A stretch of DNA of 64,000 bases, taken from contig JAUIRK010000860.1 in assembly GCA_030549495.1 (NCBI GenBank), positions 10,001-74,000 of the forward strand, read 5' to 3'. The number at the start of each line of letters is the position of its first letter. The first letter of the stretch is position 1. This document shows, piece after piece, positions 1 to 11,875 of this stretch. Below the pieces are notes generated by a model. That model was not told the origin of the DNA. It saw only the letters and a program-made list of their open reading frames with translations, and did not search any database. Position numbers and translations under genes: made by a program. Origin of the DNA: Nectonema munidae (Eukaryota > Nematomorpha > Nectonematoida > Nectonematidae).

Positions 1-1369
1 CTATTAGATTCGGGTATAAGACGTGGACAATGTGCACTTCAGATGGCTACATTATTTCTATTTCACCATATGCGGGTAAATCTGAAGTATATAACAAAGA
101 ATTAGGAATAGGAGGTAGTGTGGTAATGAAATTCGCTAATCTTTTACCACAAAGTAATTACCACCTGATAATGGATAATTACTTCTGCTCCTTGCATTTG
201 TTCGAACTTCTAAGAAAGAAGGGATTTCACGCCACAGGTGTAATAAGAAGTGATAGGTTGCAGAAATGTCCAATTCTTAATAAAAAATGCTTACTTAAAA
301 AAAAAGAGGTAATTTTGATTATCGCTATGACGCAAGTTCTAAAATAATTGTTATAACCTGGAGGGATAATAACGTAGTGAATCTTGCATCCACCTGCCTA
401 GGAGTAAAGCCAATAAAAAAAATTAAAAGATGGTGCTCTTCAACAAAAAAAATTATATACATACAACAACCAAATGGTATAGCAGAATATAACAAATTGA
501 TGGGTGGAGTGGACAGATCAAATCAAAATGTTACACAATACCAAATGAGCATACGTTTAAAGAAGTGGTGGTGGCCTTTCTTCCGATTTTTATTTCACGC
601 ATCGCTACAAAATTCTTGGTTTTTGTACAAAAAAAGTTGTCTGTATAAAGATAAACCTCTGGATCAACTTGGGTTCATACGTGAAATTGTTAACACATAT
701 CTTCTGCAAAATTCTGCAAACAAAATTCAAATTCCTTTTTTTACAAATAAAGTTAGCAATGACATTAGACTTGATCAAAAAGACCATGACTTTGGCAATC
801 TTCCTACTCAAAAAATATGTGTGTTTTGTAAAAAAGGTACTAAAAAAAGATGCACCAAGTGTAACGTGGCTCTACATATGCATTGCTTCACAGCTTTTCA
901 TTCAAAATAAAGTTTTTTAATAAATTTGTTGAATCTTTTTTCATCTTGTTTCTTGCTACAATAAAAAAATAGACACTCTTCTTTTTTTCAAACTGACAAT
1001 ACTCCATCTTTAGTTTTAAGGTTCGGAGGTTGGTATTTGCTCTCTTCATTATTTCCAATCTCAGCTTTCAGTTTCACTGAGTCCACTTTTTCAGGTTCAT
1101 AAACATGTGTATATTTTACTTTTTTAAGTTTCCCCTTGAGTTTCTTTTCAATTTACTTTTATATATTATATATGGAGCACATCATCAATAAAATGATATG
1201 CTCCCTTTAACGACAATATAACTTTTTGGTTATGATTTATTTTTTTGCTCTAAAAAATTATATATACGTTCTAGAATGTTATGAATAGTGTAATTGAGTT
1301 CTGTTTACATAAAACTATCATAAATTAGCTCAAAACTCATATGCTAGAGGTTGGTCATTAATGGGTTAA
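1..1369 (+). mobile_element. piggyBac-1, right part of a decayed piggyBac transposon
   Basis: The right portion of a piggyBac element; its left end lies outside the window. The C-terminal part of the transposase (3-910) is followed by about 455 bp of non-coding sequence. The element ends at TTAA (1366-1369), the target duplicated by this superfamily. Read inward from that TTAA, the terminus begins CCCATTAATG, and a CCC start is usual for piggyBac. Immediately beyond the TTAA, LINE-A sequence begins that is collinear with 32798 onward. The second copy of the region has an uninterrupted TTAA at 32794-32797, so the right boundary is secure. Confidence 0.88.
3..910 (+). pseudogene. piggyBac-1 transposase, C-terminal part, frameshifted
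   Basis: DDE transposase of the piggyBac family, which would cut and paste the surrounding element at TTAA sites. The reading frame is already open at base 3 with IRFGYKTW, then TSDGYIISI and MDNYFCSLHLFELLRKKGF, all typical of the PGBD catalytic core. It breaks near a poly-A run around 300-320 and resumes in another frame through EYNKLMGGVDRSNQ and the C-terminal Cys-rich zinc-binding domain (CVFCKKGTKKRCTKC, LHMHCF). It stops at 908-910. The N-terminal half lies off the left edge. One frame change is seen in the visible part, so it is not expected to make an active enzyme. Confidence 0.9.
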
Positions 1370-2986
1370 AGTGTAAACAAACATCATCTGCATATAATAT
1401 AGGCTTACAAAAACCTGACAAATAAGAGGGTAAACGGTTAATATAAAGAGGAAATAGCAAGGGACCTAATATGGAGCCTTGGGGGACTCCTGAGTGATAG
1501 GAAATAACCCCGGAGTCTACATTATTATTTCTGACATAAAAAATCTCTTAGAAAGATCACTTGAAAACCAGTCATGCACTTTTGATGGGGAACCATATAT
1601 TTATAATTTATACAACAATAAGGAATGGTTGATATTATCAAAAGCTTTGGAAAAGTCCAAGAATATGCATAAGGAAGAAAATGGACTGTAGAAAGAGTTA
1701 GAAATGTTTTAAAGTGGGCTAAGAATGGCAGATGCAGTGCATTTATTTTTTAAAAAGGAAAATGGTCTATTATCATCAATATAATGTTATTTTCATTAAC
1801 ATAAATAAGCGCTCTATCATAGACCATTTTTTCCAAAATTTTAGAAAAATTCGCTATTATGGAAATTGGACGAAAGTTGTTAATATCAAGACGGGATTTT
1901 TGTAGGTTTCAAAACGGATACAACTTTTGTTAATTTTAGGCAATCTGGAAAACACCTGAGTGAAGACTGAGATTATATGAATAAACTAATGTATTCGATA
2001 TGAATACAGGAAGGGAATAAATAATAATCTTATAAGATTAACTTCATCATAGCAAAGGGATTTATGATTTTTGAGTGAGGCAATTCCTATATATAGATCA
2101 TTCAAAGTAAAAGCTTCAGAACAAAAAGGTTTCAAATTAAGCTGAACTGTATTATTGATAAAGTTAAAGGATGTAATAGATGGATTCAACAAATTAACAT
2201 GGTTAAAGGATGTAATAGATGGGTATTTGTAAAATTAGGATTTTTTTGAACATTTTATGTAAAAATGCTTTGCGTTTTTTTGTAGCAAAAAAGTTGCACA
2301 TCAAACCATATATTTGCATTTTTTGAGATTTCACTTTTATTAGGGGAAAGCATTGATCAAAAATTTCTTTAAATTTACGCAAGAAAGAATGAAAGGCATA
2401 GTTAACATTAGTGAGCAAGAAAATGTTTGAAAAATCAGCATTAGATCATCTAGATAGGAAACTATTTATATTTTGCTTACAATATGATCGTTTTTGAGTA
2501 GGATCAGAATCATTTGATTGTCTTTTAGTGAAATAAGGATCGGCAAATGATAAATGCAAAATGATCTGAGAGATCAGATAAAACATTAAATGTTTTAGAT
2601 GGACAGCAGAAGTTAGTGAAAACATTGTCAATGGTGAAGCCAGAATTATGAGTAAGATTTGGTTATTAAAGGTTAAAGGCCAAAATGCAGTAGGCTAGGT
2701 AATGATTCATTACAATGAATATCCTTGAAGTAATTTATTTTAAAATCCCGACACATAATGGTTTTAGTATAGGATTTTAGAAAATATAGTTTATTAAAAT
2801 GAAAGAAAGAAAATAATTGATGTCGGATGATGGAGGTCGGTATATTACACATATATTTAACGAGTATTTATCAATAGAGAATTTTAAGAGCAGGTAATCA
2901 CAAACATTTACACCAGATGTGCCTGAATCACAGAATAAAAGTCTAAATGAGTTTTTATAAAAAAAATTCACATAAAAAGCCAGGTA
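1370..2986 (-). mobile_element. LINE-A copy A, reverse transcriptase and endonuclease fragments
   Basis: Minus-strand remains of a jockey/CR1-like non-LTR retrotransposon. Translating the reverse complement of 1370-1490 gives the reverse-transcriptase core motifs [20 protein letters not shown] and [11 protein letters not shown] (the YADD catalytic box). At 2777-2971 the frame reads VCDYLLLKFSIDKYSLNIC and VIYRPPSSDINYF, followed on the other side by DFKINYFKD (compare GDFN), which are apurinic-endonuclease domain motifs. Many stops and frame breaks interrupt it, and the 3' part of the element is cut off by piggyBac-1. It is the same insertion as LINE-A copy B at 32.5-35.5 kb, so it predates the duplication. 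Confidence 0.85.
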
Positions 2987-5092
2987 CAGTAGTCCCTCGT
3001 TATTCGCGGGGGTTTCGTTCCTAAAGTTTCCGCGAATACTCTTTTTTGATCATCTTAATAACTTTCATAAACCTTTAATTTCACTAGACATTTTCCAAAT
3101 CAAAGTTTTATTATGTTTTTAACCTTTAATATTTATTGTTTATTTATATTATGACTTTAATGTTCTTATGTCATTAAATATAAATTAATTTAAGACATTT
3201 TATTAAAATTTTAAAACAAAAAAAATAACTAAGAAATTTAAATATTTTTTTTCAAAAACATTGTGATTGGAAGCTGAGAGTGTTCTTTTTTTAACTCCTT
3301 TATCATTTCTAAATAAGGAGAAATTCCTTCCTCAAATTTAGCTTTGGCAAAAAAAGCCCTTTCTAAAGAAGGGTCATATTTCAAAATAAGTGACTCAAGC
3401 TGTTTCCAAACTCTTTGTATTTCACCAAGTTTCTCCAAAGTCCATACTTCTGAGGCCGTTTCTTCTTCTGTCTCATTATTTTCTTCTATTTCTACGTTTA
3501 TTATGTCATTTAATTCTTCATTGTTCAATTCTTCTAAATTTTCTTTTAAAAATTCATCACAAATTTCTTTTTTTTTTGAATATTGTCAAATCCTTCGTCG
3601 CCAACAAGTTTAGCTAGAACTTCAATTTCAGAAATAACATCATCTAGTTCTGTAATCTCAGTAAAGTTTAGAACTTCAGGCCAAAGCTTTTTCCAAGAAG
3701 ATTTGATGCTTTTTTCAGTTAGTTCGTCAAGGCTTTCTTTAAGAACTTTTAAACAATTTGCTAAGTTATAGTTTTTCCACCATAAATAAAGATCTTCGCC
3801 ATTCTCAATGCTCTTTAACATAATTGTAATTTTTTTTAACATATTTAGCTTTAAGGATTGCAATTACATTTTGGTCTATAGGTTGGATTAACGAAGTAGT
3901 GTTTGGAGGAAGAAATTCAACTTGGATTTTATCATTTGCAAACTTTAAAGACCCCGGATGAGCAGGACAATTATCAAGAAGCAACAAAACTTTAAACTCC
4001 AGCCCTTTTTCTTTCAAATATTTTTCTACTTCAGGAATAAAACAATTATGAAACCAGTCTGTCATAAGTATAGTTGTCATCCATGCTTTTCTTTTGTGAC
4101 GATAAAACAATGGCAATGCATTGATATCTTTTCCTTTGAAAAAACGTGGTCTTTTTGATTTGTATATAAACTATCTTTTGACATTTTAAAACCTGGAGCT
4201 TGCTTTTCTTGTTTAGATAAATATGTTCTACTAGGCATTTTCTTCCAAAAAAGACCTGTTTCTTCAGCGTTAAATACTTGTTCAGGTAAATAATTTTTTT
4301 CTTCTATAATATTTTTAAAAATTTCTATATACTTTTTTGCGGGAGTAAAATCAGCAGAAGCAGTTTCACCTGTAAACTTTAGATTATGGATTGAATACCT
4401 TTTTTTTAAATTTTCTAACCACCCTTTACTGCCTTTAAAAGAAGAATTTGAAGAGTTTTCATTGAAATATTCATAAAGAGACGTTGCCTTTTCTCTTATT
4501 GTTTCGCTTGTGATAGGAATGGATTTTCTATTTAAATCTTCAATCCAAAGATTTAATGCTTTTTCCATTTTAACAAGGGAAAGGTCTCTAACATGTTGAG
4601 ACACTTTTGCAGTTGATGGATGGCATGTAGCAACCGTATTTCTGATCAGGTTTTCACTTTTTTTGATTGACCTAATCGTAGATTCATTTACATTGAATTC
4701 ACGACCACAAGCAGCGTAACTCGTTCCCCTTATAGGCTTATCCAAAATTATTATTTTTTCTTTAAGATTCATTACTTTTTTGTTTCTTTTTGTAATTTTT
4801 TTAATTAATTTATTATCCTTAGATGACATATTTAACTGTAACTTAAAAACATTAAAAATTTCAAAATAAATTTTAATAGAATATATAAGCAATTTAAAAC
4901 AATGTTATTTTTAAAAATCATATGGTAATTTTAAAAAAAACTTTATAGAGTATATTTCTTAAATAAGTAAAAAAATAGAAATTTTTATAATAGAATTCAA
5001 TTTTAAAAAACATTATATAATTTTTATGGTATAAAAAACCGCGAATAATCAAAACCGTGAATAAAAAAACCGTGAATAACGAGGGATAACTG
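2987..5092 (-). mobile_element. Tigger-1, pogo-superfamily DNA transposon with TIRs and TA target duplication
   Basis: The ends are inverted repeats of Tigger type: CAGTAGTCCCTCGTTATTCG at the left, and GAATAACGAGGGATAACTG at the right. They are flanked by TA dinucleotides (2985-2986 and 5093-5094). The corresponding position in the second copy of the region (about 34521, CCAGGTATTTCAT) has a single TA and no element, which is a clean empty site. The element is 2106 bp and carries one broken transposase on the minus strand. It inserted into the endonuclease region of LINE-A after, or independently of, the duplication. Confidence 0.95.
3238..4829 (-). pseudogene. Tigger-1 transposase (pogo/TIGD1-like), broken
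   Basis: DDE transposase of the Tigger/jerky family. The likely start is MSSKDNKLIKK at 4829. The N-terminal helix-turn-helix DNA-binding region is SYAACGREFNVNESTIRSI, followed by a CENP-B-type domain (GWLENLKKRYSI). The first catalytic block reads NAEETGLFWKK where the family has NADETGLFWK, so the first aspartate is replaced by glutamate. A stretch after GFKMSKD is missing and the frame changes. Downstream pieces contain the second block (LLLLDNCPAHPG) and third block (SLIQPIDQNVI), and a C-terminal region NYNLANCLKVLKESLDELTE like that of TIGD1. At least three frame breaks plus the lost segment make it non-functional. Confidence 0.9.
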
Positions 5093-5185
5093 TATTTCAT
5101 ATTTTAAAAATTCACCAGGCTGCCAAATTTCCGTTAAAATAATGAAGTGAAGAGAAGATATAGCTCTCGATGTCAGAAGAATAAG
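5093..5185 (-). mobile_element. LINE-A copy A, short middle piece between Tigger-1 and element H
   Basis: 93 bp that continue LINE-A on the far side of Tigger-1. It matches 34521-34613 of the second copy (TATTTCATATTTTAAAAATT and on). The match stops at 5185, where element H starts. Confidence 0.85.
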
Positions 5186-5944
5186 TAAATGTCCAAAATT
5201 ACACTCATAAAAAAACTAGTGAATTTACTAACTCTAAAGATTAGAAACTAGTAAAAACAAATGTTAGTAATATATAGTATTGAGAATATCTGGTGTGACG
5301 TTTTGAGTAAATCTCATATACGATTTCTAAGAAAACATGAGATGATAATTTCACTTCACATACAACTTTGATAAGTATTAGTGGTGTCTTCTTAACACAT
5401 GGAAGCAATTTTATTACATTATAGTGCACTTTGTCTTGTGCAGGACAGTATTACAGTATCGCTTTCGTGTATAGTATATGCTGCTCTCTCATATTCTTAT
5501 CATATGCCATAGGAAAATATTAAGCCACTTTAATTACACTGTTACTTACATATAGTGGTAGAAGTCTAGATATAGTAGTGTATCTATAATATATATAGGA
5601 AACATTTCCTCAGTCTCTCACGAATATAGAGTTATAACTGTCTATACCTAAAACAACCGACCCTAATAAGCTCATAATATTTATAAAGAACCACAGTTCT
5701 ATTTCTCATTTCAAAGTTTTCATTCTATCTCCTTGCTCTTGATTTTATTTTTTCTCGTCAATCCCCATTTATATTTGTGAGTAAAGTTTAACTACTTCTT
5801 TATTTTTGAAATACTTTTTATTTTAAAATATTAGATGATCAAAAAAATAAAATCTTATTAACTCATACTATTTATGTTTCACGTATTTTAAGTGTGTTCA
5901 AAATTATTTTTTAAAATAATAAAATTTGAATTAATTTTTTTTAG

Positions 5945-8392
5945 GTATTAAATGTTCATTTTTTCATATTGCTCTTATAAAATAAGAACATTCACGAAGT
6001 ATATAAAACATTTGCGTCTCTATCATGAAGATGATGATAATTTCGAAGTTGTTTATACTTTTTGTTACATCAAGTATAGTAAGATTAATACACTAATGAG
6101 ACATCTAAAGCGTAAGCACGGTATTTATTTCAATTCAAAAAGTGTAAATAATGAGTCACAAAATAGAGTAAATTTGTTAGATGAAAATGATTCTTATCAT
6201 TTTTTTTATGAATTCAAAGATTGCAGTAAACGAGGATATTAATCTAAACAAAAGTAATTTAGTCAAATATGAAAGCGATAAACAGAGTATCGATAGCTCT
6301 ATTATTTTTTTTCTTAAGTTAAGAGAACATTACAAACTACCATTAAATGTAATTGATGTAGTTAAAAAAAGAATGAAAGAAATTCTAAATCCACAAAATT
6401 CGATATATATCTCTTTAATAAATGAGTTCTGTATACAAAACAATATAGATATAAATTTGCAATCTTCCCTTGTAACATTAATGAAAGAAGAAAACGCAAC
6501 TCTTAATTTTAGAAAAGAATTCGAGTCCAATTATTTGTTCAATGAAAATATTAAAAAAACTTTGGGATTTGTTGAACCTCAAGAGTATGATTTGGGCAAA
6601 GAAACTGGAAAAAAGGTTAGTTTTGTTTATGTCCCAATAATAGAAACAATTCAAAAATTATTAAAGTATGAAGATGTATTTTGTTACTTTACACAAAAAC
6701 ATACTATACCCAAAGAAAATTTAATATTTGATTATAAAGACGGCCTAAATTTTAAGAATAATAATATATTTTTATCTAAAAATAATGTAATACAAATTTT
6801 ATTATACTATGATGATTTTACAGCTGGAAATCCTTTAGGTAAAAAACATGATAGAACTAAGTTATCGGCATTTTATATGTCATTTGCTAATGTTCCTTCT
6901 CAGTTTCGTTCTAGATTATATTCGATTCAGTTAGTTTTACTATGTGAGACGCGTGTTATCAAAACATACGGTATAAATGCTGTTTTAAAACCCCTTCTTT
7001 TTGACATAAAAAATCTTGAAGAAGGAATTTTGATATATAATGAAAAATTTTATGGAACATTAGCTGCAGTGATTGCTGATAATTTAGCCTCACATGATAT
7101 TGGAGGGTTTATTAAGTCATTTAATTCTCACAGGTGTTGTCGATACTGTTTTGTTGATCGAAAAACTTTAAAAATCAAATAAATTCTGACACTTTTCAAC
7201 TTAGAACTGTTGAAGCATACAATAATCAGGTAAAAAATTTAGAGATAGATAGTTCCTTATTTACTGTATATGGTCTAAGAAAAAATAGTTTACTAAATGA
7301 ACTTAGGTATTTTCACGTGATAAATGGGCTTCCCCCTGATATATGCCATGATCTTTTTGAAGGAATTGTTTGTTATTGTGTAGAAGAAGTATTGAATATT
7401 TTAGTTGAAAAAAAATATTTGACTTTAAGTTTATTAAACAAAAAAATAGGAAATTTTTCTTTTGGAGTCTGTGAAAAGCGCAATAAGCCAAAAATATTTA
7501 CTAATAATTTCAAGCTCAATCAAACAGCATCTCAGAATCAATGTTTATTACGGTTTTTTCCTTTTATGTTTGGCCATTTTATACCTATAGGTGACAAATT
7601 TTACCAATTATTGTTATTACTTCTTGATATTATTCAAATAGTTTGTGCGCCAATTTTAGACAAAGGGCATGCTTTATTAATGAGGGATTTGATAGAAGAT
7701 TTTTTATCTACATATCAAAAGGTTATAGAAAATCCGCTAAGACCTAAATTTCACTATTTGTCCCATTATCCTGATTTAACACTTAAATATGGCCCACTTA
7801 TTCATCTGCAAACAATCAGATTTGAAGGAAAACACAACTGGTTCAAAGAAACTTATAATCGTAATAAAAACAAAAAAAATATATGTAAATCACTTCCTAT
7901 GAGACATGAATATTATCAAGCATCCTTTTTCGATAAAAAATATTTTTTCGTAATCTAGCAGTAGAGTTAATTTCTTCTAAAATTTCTATTTCACCTAGCT
8001 TACTAGATGAATATAAAAACATTAATTTAGGACCTCTTTTGGATGAAAGATCGGATTATGTCCTTTATAATAAAATAACATATATGGGAATTGAATATAG
8101 GTCGGGCCAGGCCATTCTTAAAAACGTTGATGATTCGTCGGGTTATCCTAATTTTGCCTATATTAATTTTTGTCTAGTTGGAAACAATGAAGTTGTTTAT
8201 TTGTTATGCAATAAATTTATTACCATTGATTTTAAGCGCCACTATTATTCCTATGTTTTAGAAAAAACTGCAGAAAAAGATATTATATTAATTGAAGATC
8301 TTAATTATCCTTTACCTTATAGTTTTTACCCTAAACGTTGTAACAAAAATAATGGCAATATAATACCACAACATCTGATTGTAGATATATAG
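5945..8392 (+). pseudogene. Element H transposase-like gene (C2H2 N-terminus, HDLFEG core), frameshifted
   Basis: Probable transposase of element H. An intron acceptor (TTTTTTTAG, to 5944) precedes the reading frame, so the true start is likely in an upstream exon. It begins with two C2H2-like fingers (KCSF then CSYKIRTF with HLRLYH; then TFCYIKYSKINTLMRHLKRK), the first split by a frame change and the second lacking one Cys. The middle contains YYDDFTAGNPLGKKHDRTKL, TLAAVIADNLASHDIGGF and CCRYCFVDR. The C-terminal half holds INGLPPDICHDLFEG, LLRFFPFMFGHFIP, PKFHYLSHYP and RFEGKHNWFK. I recognise this layout from multi-copy uncharacterised fish and invertebrate proteins. About four frame breaks are present (near 5965, 6200, 7180 and 7950). 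Confidence 0.7.
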
Positions 8393-8448
8393 TTTTTAAA
8401 AAAATAAAAAAACATACAAAATACCTAATAATTATTAGTTTTTTTAGA

Positions 8449-10442
8449 ATGTGTGGAAAAAGTATTGTTTTGTTCTTTGAAAATAACGTTAAAAAGATAA
8501 AAATTGATGAAAATTTTAAATATCATCAAATTTTAAATATTATAAATGTATCATTGAACATGAAAAAAGAAGAAATAGAAATAAAATATTATGATATTGA
8601 TGTCGATGAGTATATCAACTTCGAAATCGAGAGTATTGAAGAAATAAAGAATTATGATGTCTTGAAAATTAAAGTTTTTTTGAAAACTAAGATATCCTTT
8701 CAACAACCAGAAATGTCTTCTTGTTCTCTGTCAAATTTAAAAGAAGAAAAAAGGTATGATTCTTTATTAGATCATATTATAATATATTGTTAGTATTTTT
8801 ATGTTTTTTTAGTTTGGACCTGTCAAACTCTTTGAAGCAAACGTCAAAAAAATTTTCGAGGTGTCTTATGACCAAACTCCTAAATCAACAAACACTAGAA
8901 AAAAAAGATATAAACAAAGTTATTGATGTTCTTTATAACGATTTAAATCACGCGCGTGGGATGTAAGTTCTAATTTTTTTCTTTCAAATAAAAGCACTCT
9001 AATTCTTAGATAATCTTAACTGGTTTAATTCATGACGGTCAAAAACCAATAATACTTAAACTAAAAAAATTAAACTTAAAATATTAAAGTTTTTTTTAAT
9101 TTTTGAAAGTAAAAGTATATTTTTTGTTTTTTCAGATTTACTAATTTTTATGTTCATTATTGTATTTACTGTTTTGATTTGAGAAATTTAGATTTTCTTA
9201 GTTTTAATTTAAAAAAGTTTTTGCATTGCAAGTTTGATAATTTGTTTTATACGAAAACCCTACTTTTAGGTATCCTACGATAAAGAACTACACAGAAACT
9301 ATTGAAATTTTTTTGAAAAGCTATCCATACTTATATAAAGAAAGTTTGCTCCCTAAAGAATCAGTTAAAGTAAAATTCATGGTTATTTAACTTTGAAATT
9401 CATTTTTATTTTAAGACATACTGGAGAGAGAAATTAAAATTCAAATTCGGCAACGAAAGAAAGAGCAACGAAAAAGATTTGAAAGAAGTAAAAAGTAGAA
9501 AGCGTTCAGTGTCGATATCTGAAGAGAAAACAACAAAGTCTATTCGTGAATGGGGCTTGGACTATTACTTACCTGAATTACCTCATTCAGAAGATTTGCT
9601 CTCAATAGAATTCATACTGAATGGCTAAAACGGGAGTATTATAAAATGGAACAAAAAAATGAAGAAATTGTAACACTTAAAATGAACATTACATTTCCAT
9701 TTAGACGTAATGAAATTATTGAAAATAAAATGAAAATATCTGAAATTTTGATCAAATATCCTTATTTGAAGTCCTACACACAGGTAAAATTTAAATATAT
9801 TTAGTTTAATATATGTATTTTATTTAAATTATAGATTTTGTTAGAGTTTCAAAGATTAAAACCCCAAGTTCTGAACAATTCAGATGGAAGTGTGCATTTT
9901 TTTACAAGACTCGATAAATATGTTGACTCAATTTTAATTTTTTGCCTGAAAAAAGAAAAAGATGAATTCTACGTGAAGCTTGAAAGAGAAATTGAGATGG
10001 AGAAAAATTTGGAGTTGCGAAAAAGTATACGATGTTAAAAACTTTTGTTATTAAAACAATTTATTTTTTTTATTTAGGATATAAAAGATATTATGCTATT
10101 TTGTGCATGAGCACAATGTTCCGAGAAAATATTAAAAGTGTTTTGTGTTTCGAAGAAGAAAAATCTGGTGTTTTTCAGATGATGATAAAGAAAAGTATTT
10201 TCTCAGAAGAAAGAAATGCTTTTGCACTCAGAATAGAAGACGTATTTATTTTCAATTCCAATAACTTCGCCGAACTGTTTTATGGATGTTTTTGTTCCTT
10301 TTACTGCTTCAATCTTAATTATCCTCCTCAACTCAAAAAAACCTTCACCTTCTTTCAAAAAATTATCTACAATTTGAAAGACTCCGAAAATATTGATAAA
10401 AATATTTTGAATGTTTCTTTTTTAATAAATAAAATTTTTTGA
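8449..10442 (+). pseudogene. Element H second gene: ubiquitin/PB1-like N-terminus with SAMD3-like C-terminus, five exons
   Basis: Proposed exons are 8449-8753, 8813-8962, 9270-9369, 9416-9783, 9835-10024 and 10078-10442, all with GT-AG introns as short as 46-59 nt. The joins stay in frame, for example RGM/YPTIKNYTET, ESVK/TYWREKLKFKFGNERK and YLKSYTQ/ILLEFQRLK. The N-terminus (MCGKSIVLFFENN, VKKIKIDENFKYHQILNII) has the look of a ubiquitin or PB1 fold. The rest follows the family called sterile alpha motif domain-containing protein 3-like: YW-REKLKFKFGNERK, NITFPFRRNEII, LDKYVDSIL and a C-terminal block IEDVFIFNSNNFAELFYGCF. One frame change near 9600 (before HTEWLKREYY) breaks it. Function is unknown; its place beside the transposase suggests a role in transposition. 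Confidence 0.65.
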
Positions 10443-10860
10443 ATTTCTCTATAATTTTTTATCTTGTTATTAATAAAATACTACCAAAGGTTTTGTTTAT
10501 TTGAGGTTATATATGATTGGTTTTTTATTTATTTAATATTTTTGAAAATAATTATATACAATAAATTAATAAAAGATAACTAAATTTCATTTCAGGATGG
10601 TAATATTCTTTAAATGTTACTAATTTTGTAGTAAAAACAGTATTTATTGATCAAAAAATATAGTAAATATACCTACTTTTTGAGTAAAAATACTTAAAGT
10701 AACTTTGAAAGAGTCAAGTAAATATTACTAACTTAATAGTAAAAATACTTCCAAATCACTAGAAAAAAATAGTAAATTATACTAATTAATGAGTGATTTT
10801 ATGGACAGTAAATTTACTTGTATTTTCTAGTAACCGTTACTAGTTTTTTTTATGAGTGTA

Positions 10861-11875
10861 TCATTAAAGCTCCCAACATTGATATAACATATGCTGAGAG
10901 AAGTTTCATCAAAAAAGTTGGCTTGAAAGTGTCCTCAGGAAAAATGTAATCAGTGGGTGTTGTAGATTGTTAAGCATATCAGAAATGTAATAAAATCTTC
11001 TGTATGCGTTATAGTATTGCTAATATCGTTAAGATCATTACAGCTTACTGGCATATGTGTTGAGAGAGATGATAGTTCAAAGAATCTTCATTACGGTTTT
11101 TCAAATTAACTCTAATTTTATTGAGAGAATGACAAAATTTTGAGTTCTCTGTATGATTGAACTCATGTTTGCTTTTCGAGCATAAAATGCAAAAATGTTT
11201 ATCCTGCTTATTGTTACATTCCATGGAATTGTGATTTAAGCCACAAAAACGACAAAACTGAGAACTATTGCATTCAGCTGATGTGTGACCTGTCCATGTT
11301 TTAAGCAATTATAACACGTTTCAATATATGAATGAAACAACCTAGTTCTGAAAGCCATTGAATCAATAAAAATATGCTGTTTTTTATATAAAATGTTCCG
11401 ACAAATGAAGAGGATACTTTGAATACTAAGTTACATAATCCAGACACTTTATTTTTGAGTTTACAAATTTTTAAAGAGAGATTCCTTAGCAATACCATTT
11501 TGCATACAAATAGTCTCAGTGTAATATTTCAAATCATATATAAGAATCATCAACTCTATAAATTATGAGAGCTGGTATGCGAGGGATAGGATAACTACAT
11601 TCCAGTTTGTTTAGAAAAAGTTTGTTTTTTCCAGATTGAAAGAAATAGTGTCATAAGAAGAAACACTTTTTAAACGTAGTAGACTTAAAAGTATTTTTCG
11701 CAGGAGATAGTTTAAGATTAATCAATTCTTTAATGTTGGATTTATCTTTCACATTAAAAAGTTTTTGTATCTTAACTGTGAGAGAAGCATTAAATAAATA
11801 TTTAGGATCATTATTTTGAATGCTAGAATTGCCAACAACTCTAGAGTAGTAAGAGATTCCTTATACAGTCGAACC
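10861..11875 (-). mobile_element. LINE-A copy A, ORF1 with CCHC zinc knuckles
   Basis: Minus-strand ORF1 (Gag-like nucleic-acid-binding protein) of LINE-A. Around 11170-11330 the translation gives CYNCLKTWTGHTSAEC, then CRFCGLNHNSMEC and CILCSKSKHEFNHTENSKFC. This is a run of CCHC knuckles as found in jockey/I-type ORF1 proteins. The stretch up to about 11690 matches 34620-35458 of the second copy. It is interrupted by stops and by Tigger-2 at 11876. Confidence 0.85.

Larger units (their letters stand above)
5186..10860 (+). mobile_element. Element H: large two-gene DNA transposon (zinc-finger transposase plus SAMD3-like protein)
   Basis: Comparison with the second copy (junction near 34613) shows 5.7 kb of inserted DNA. 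The ends share a terminal inverted repeat: TACACTCATAAAAAAACTAG begins at 5200, and the right end, ACTAGTTTTTTTTATGAGTG plus TA, closes at 10860. Fourteen extra bases (5186-5199) lie outside the left repeat and are unexplained. Subterminal AGTAAATTTAC-like motifs are repeated many times in the last 230 bp. Two plus-strand genes lie inside: a transposase-like gene and, 57 bp after it, a spliced gene resembling vertebrate SAMD3-like proteins. I do not know an established superfamily name for this pair. Confidence 0.75.
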
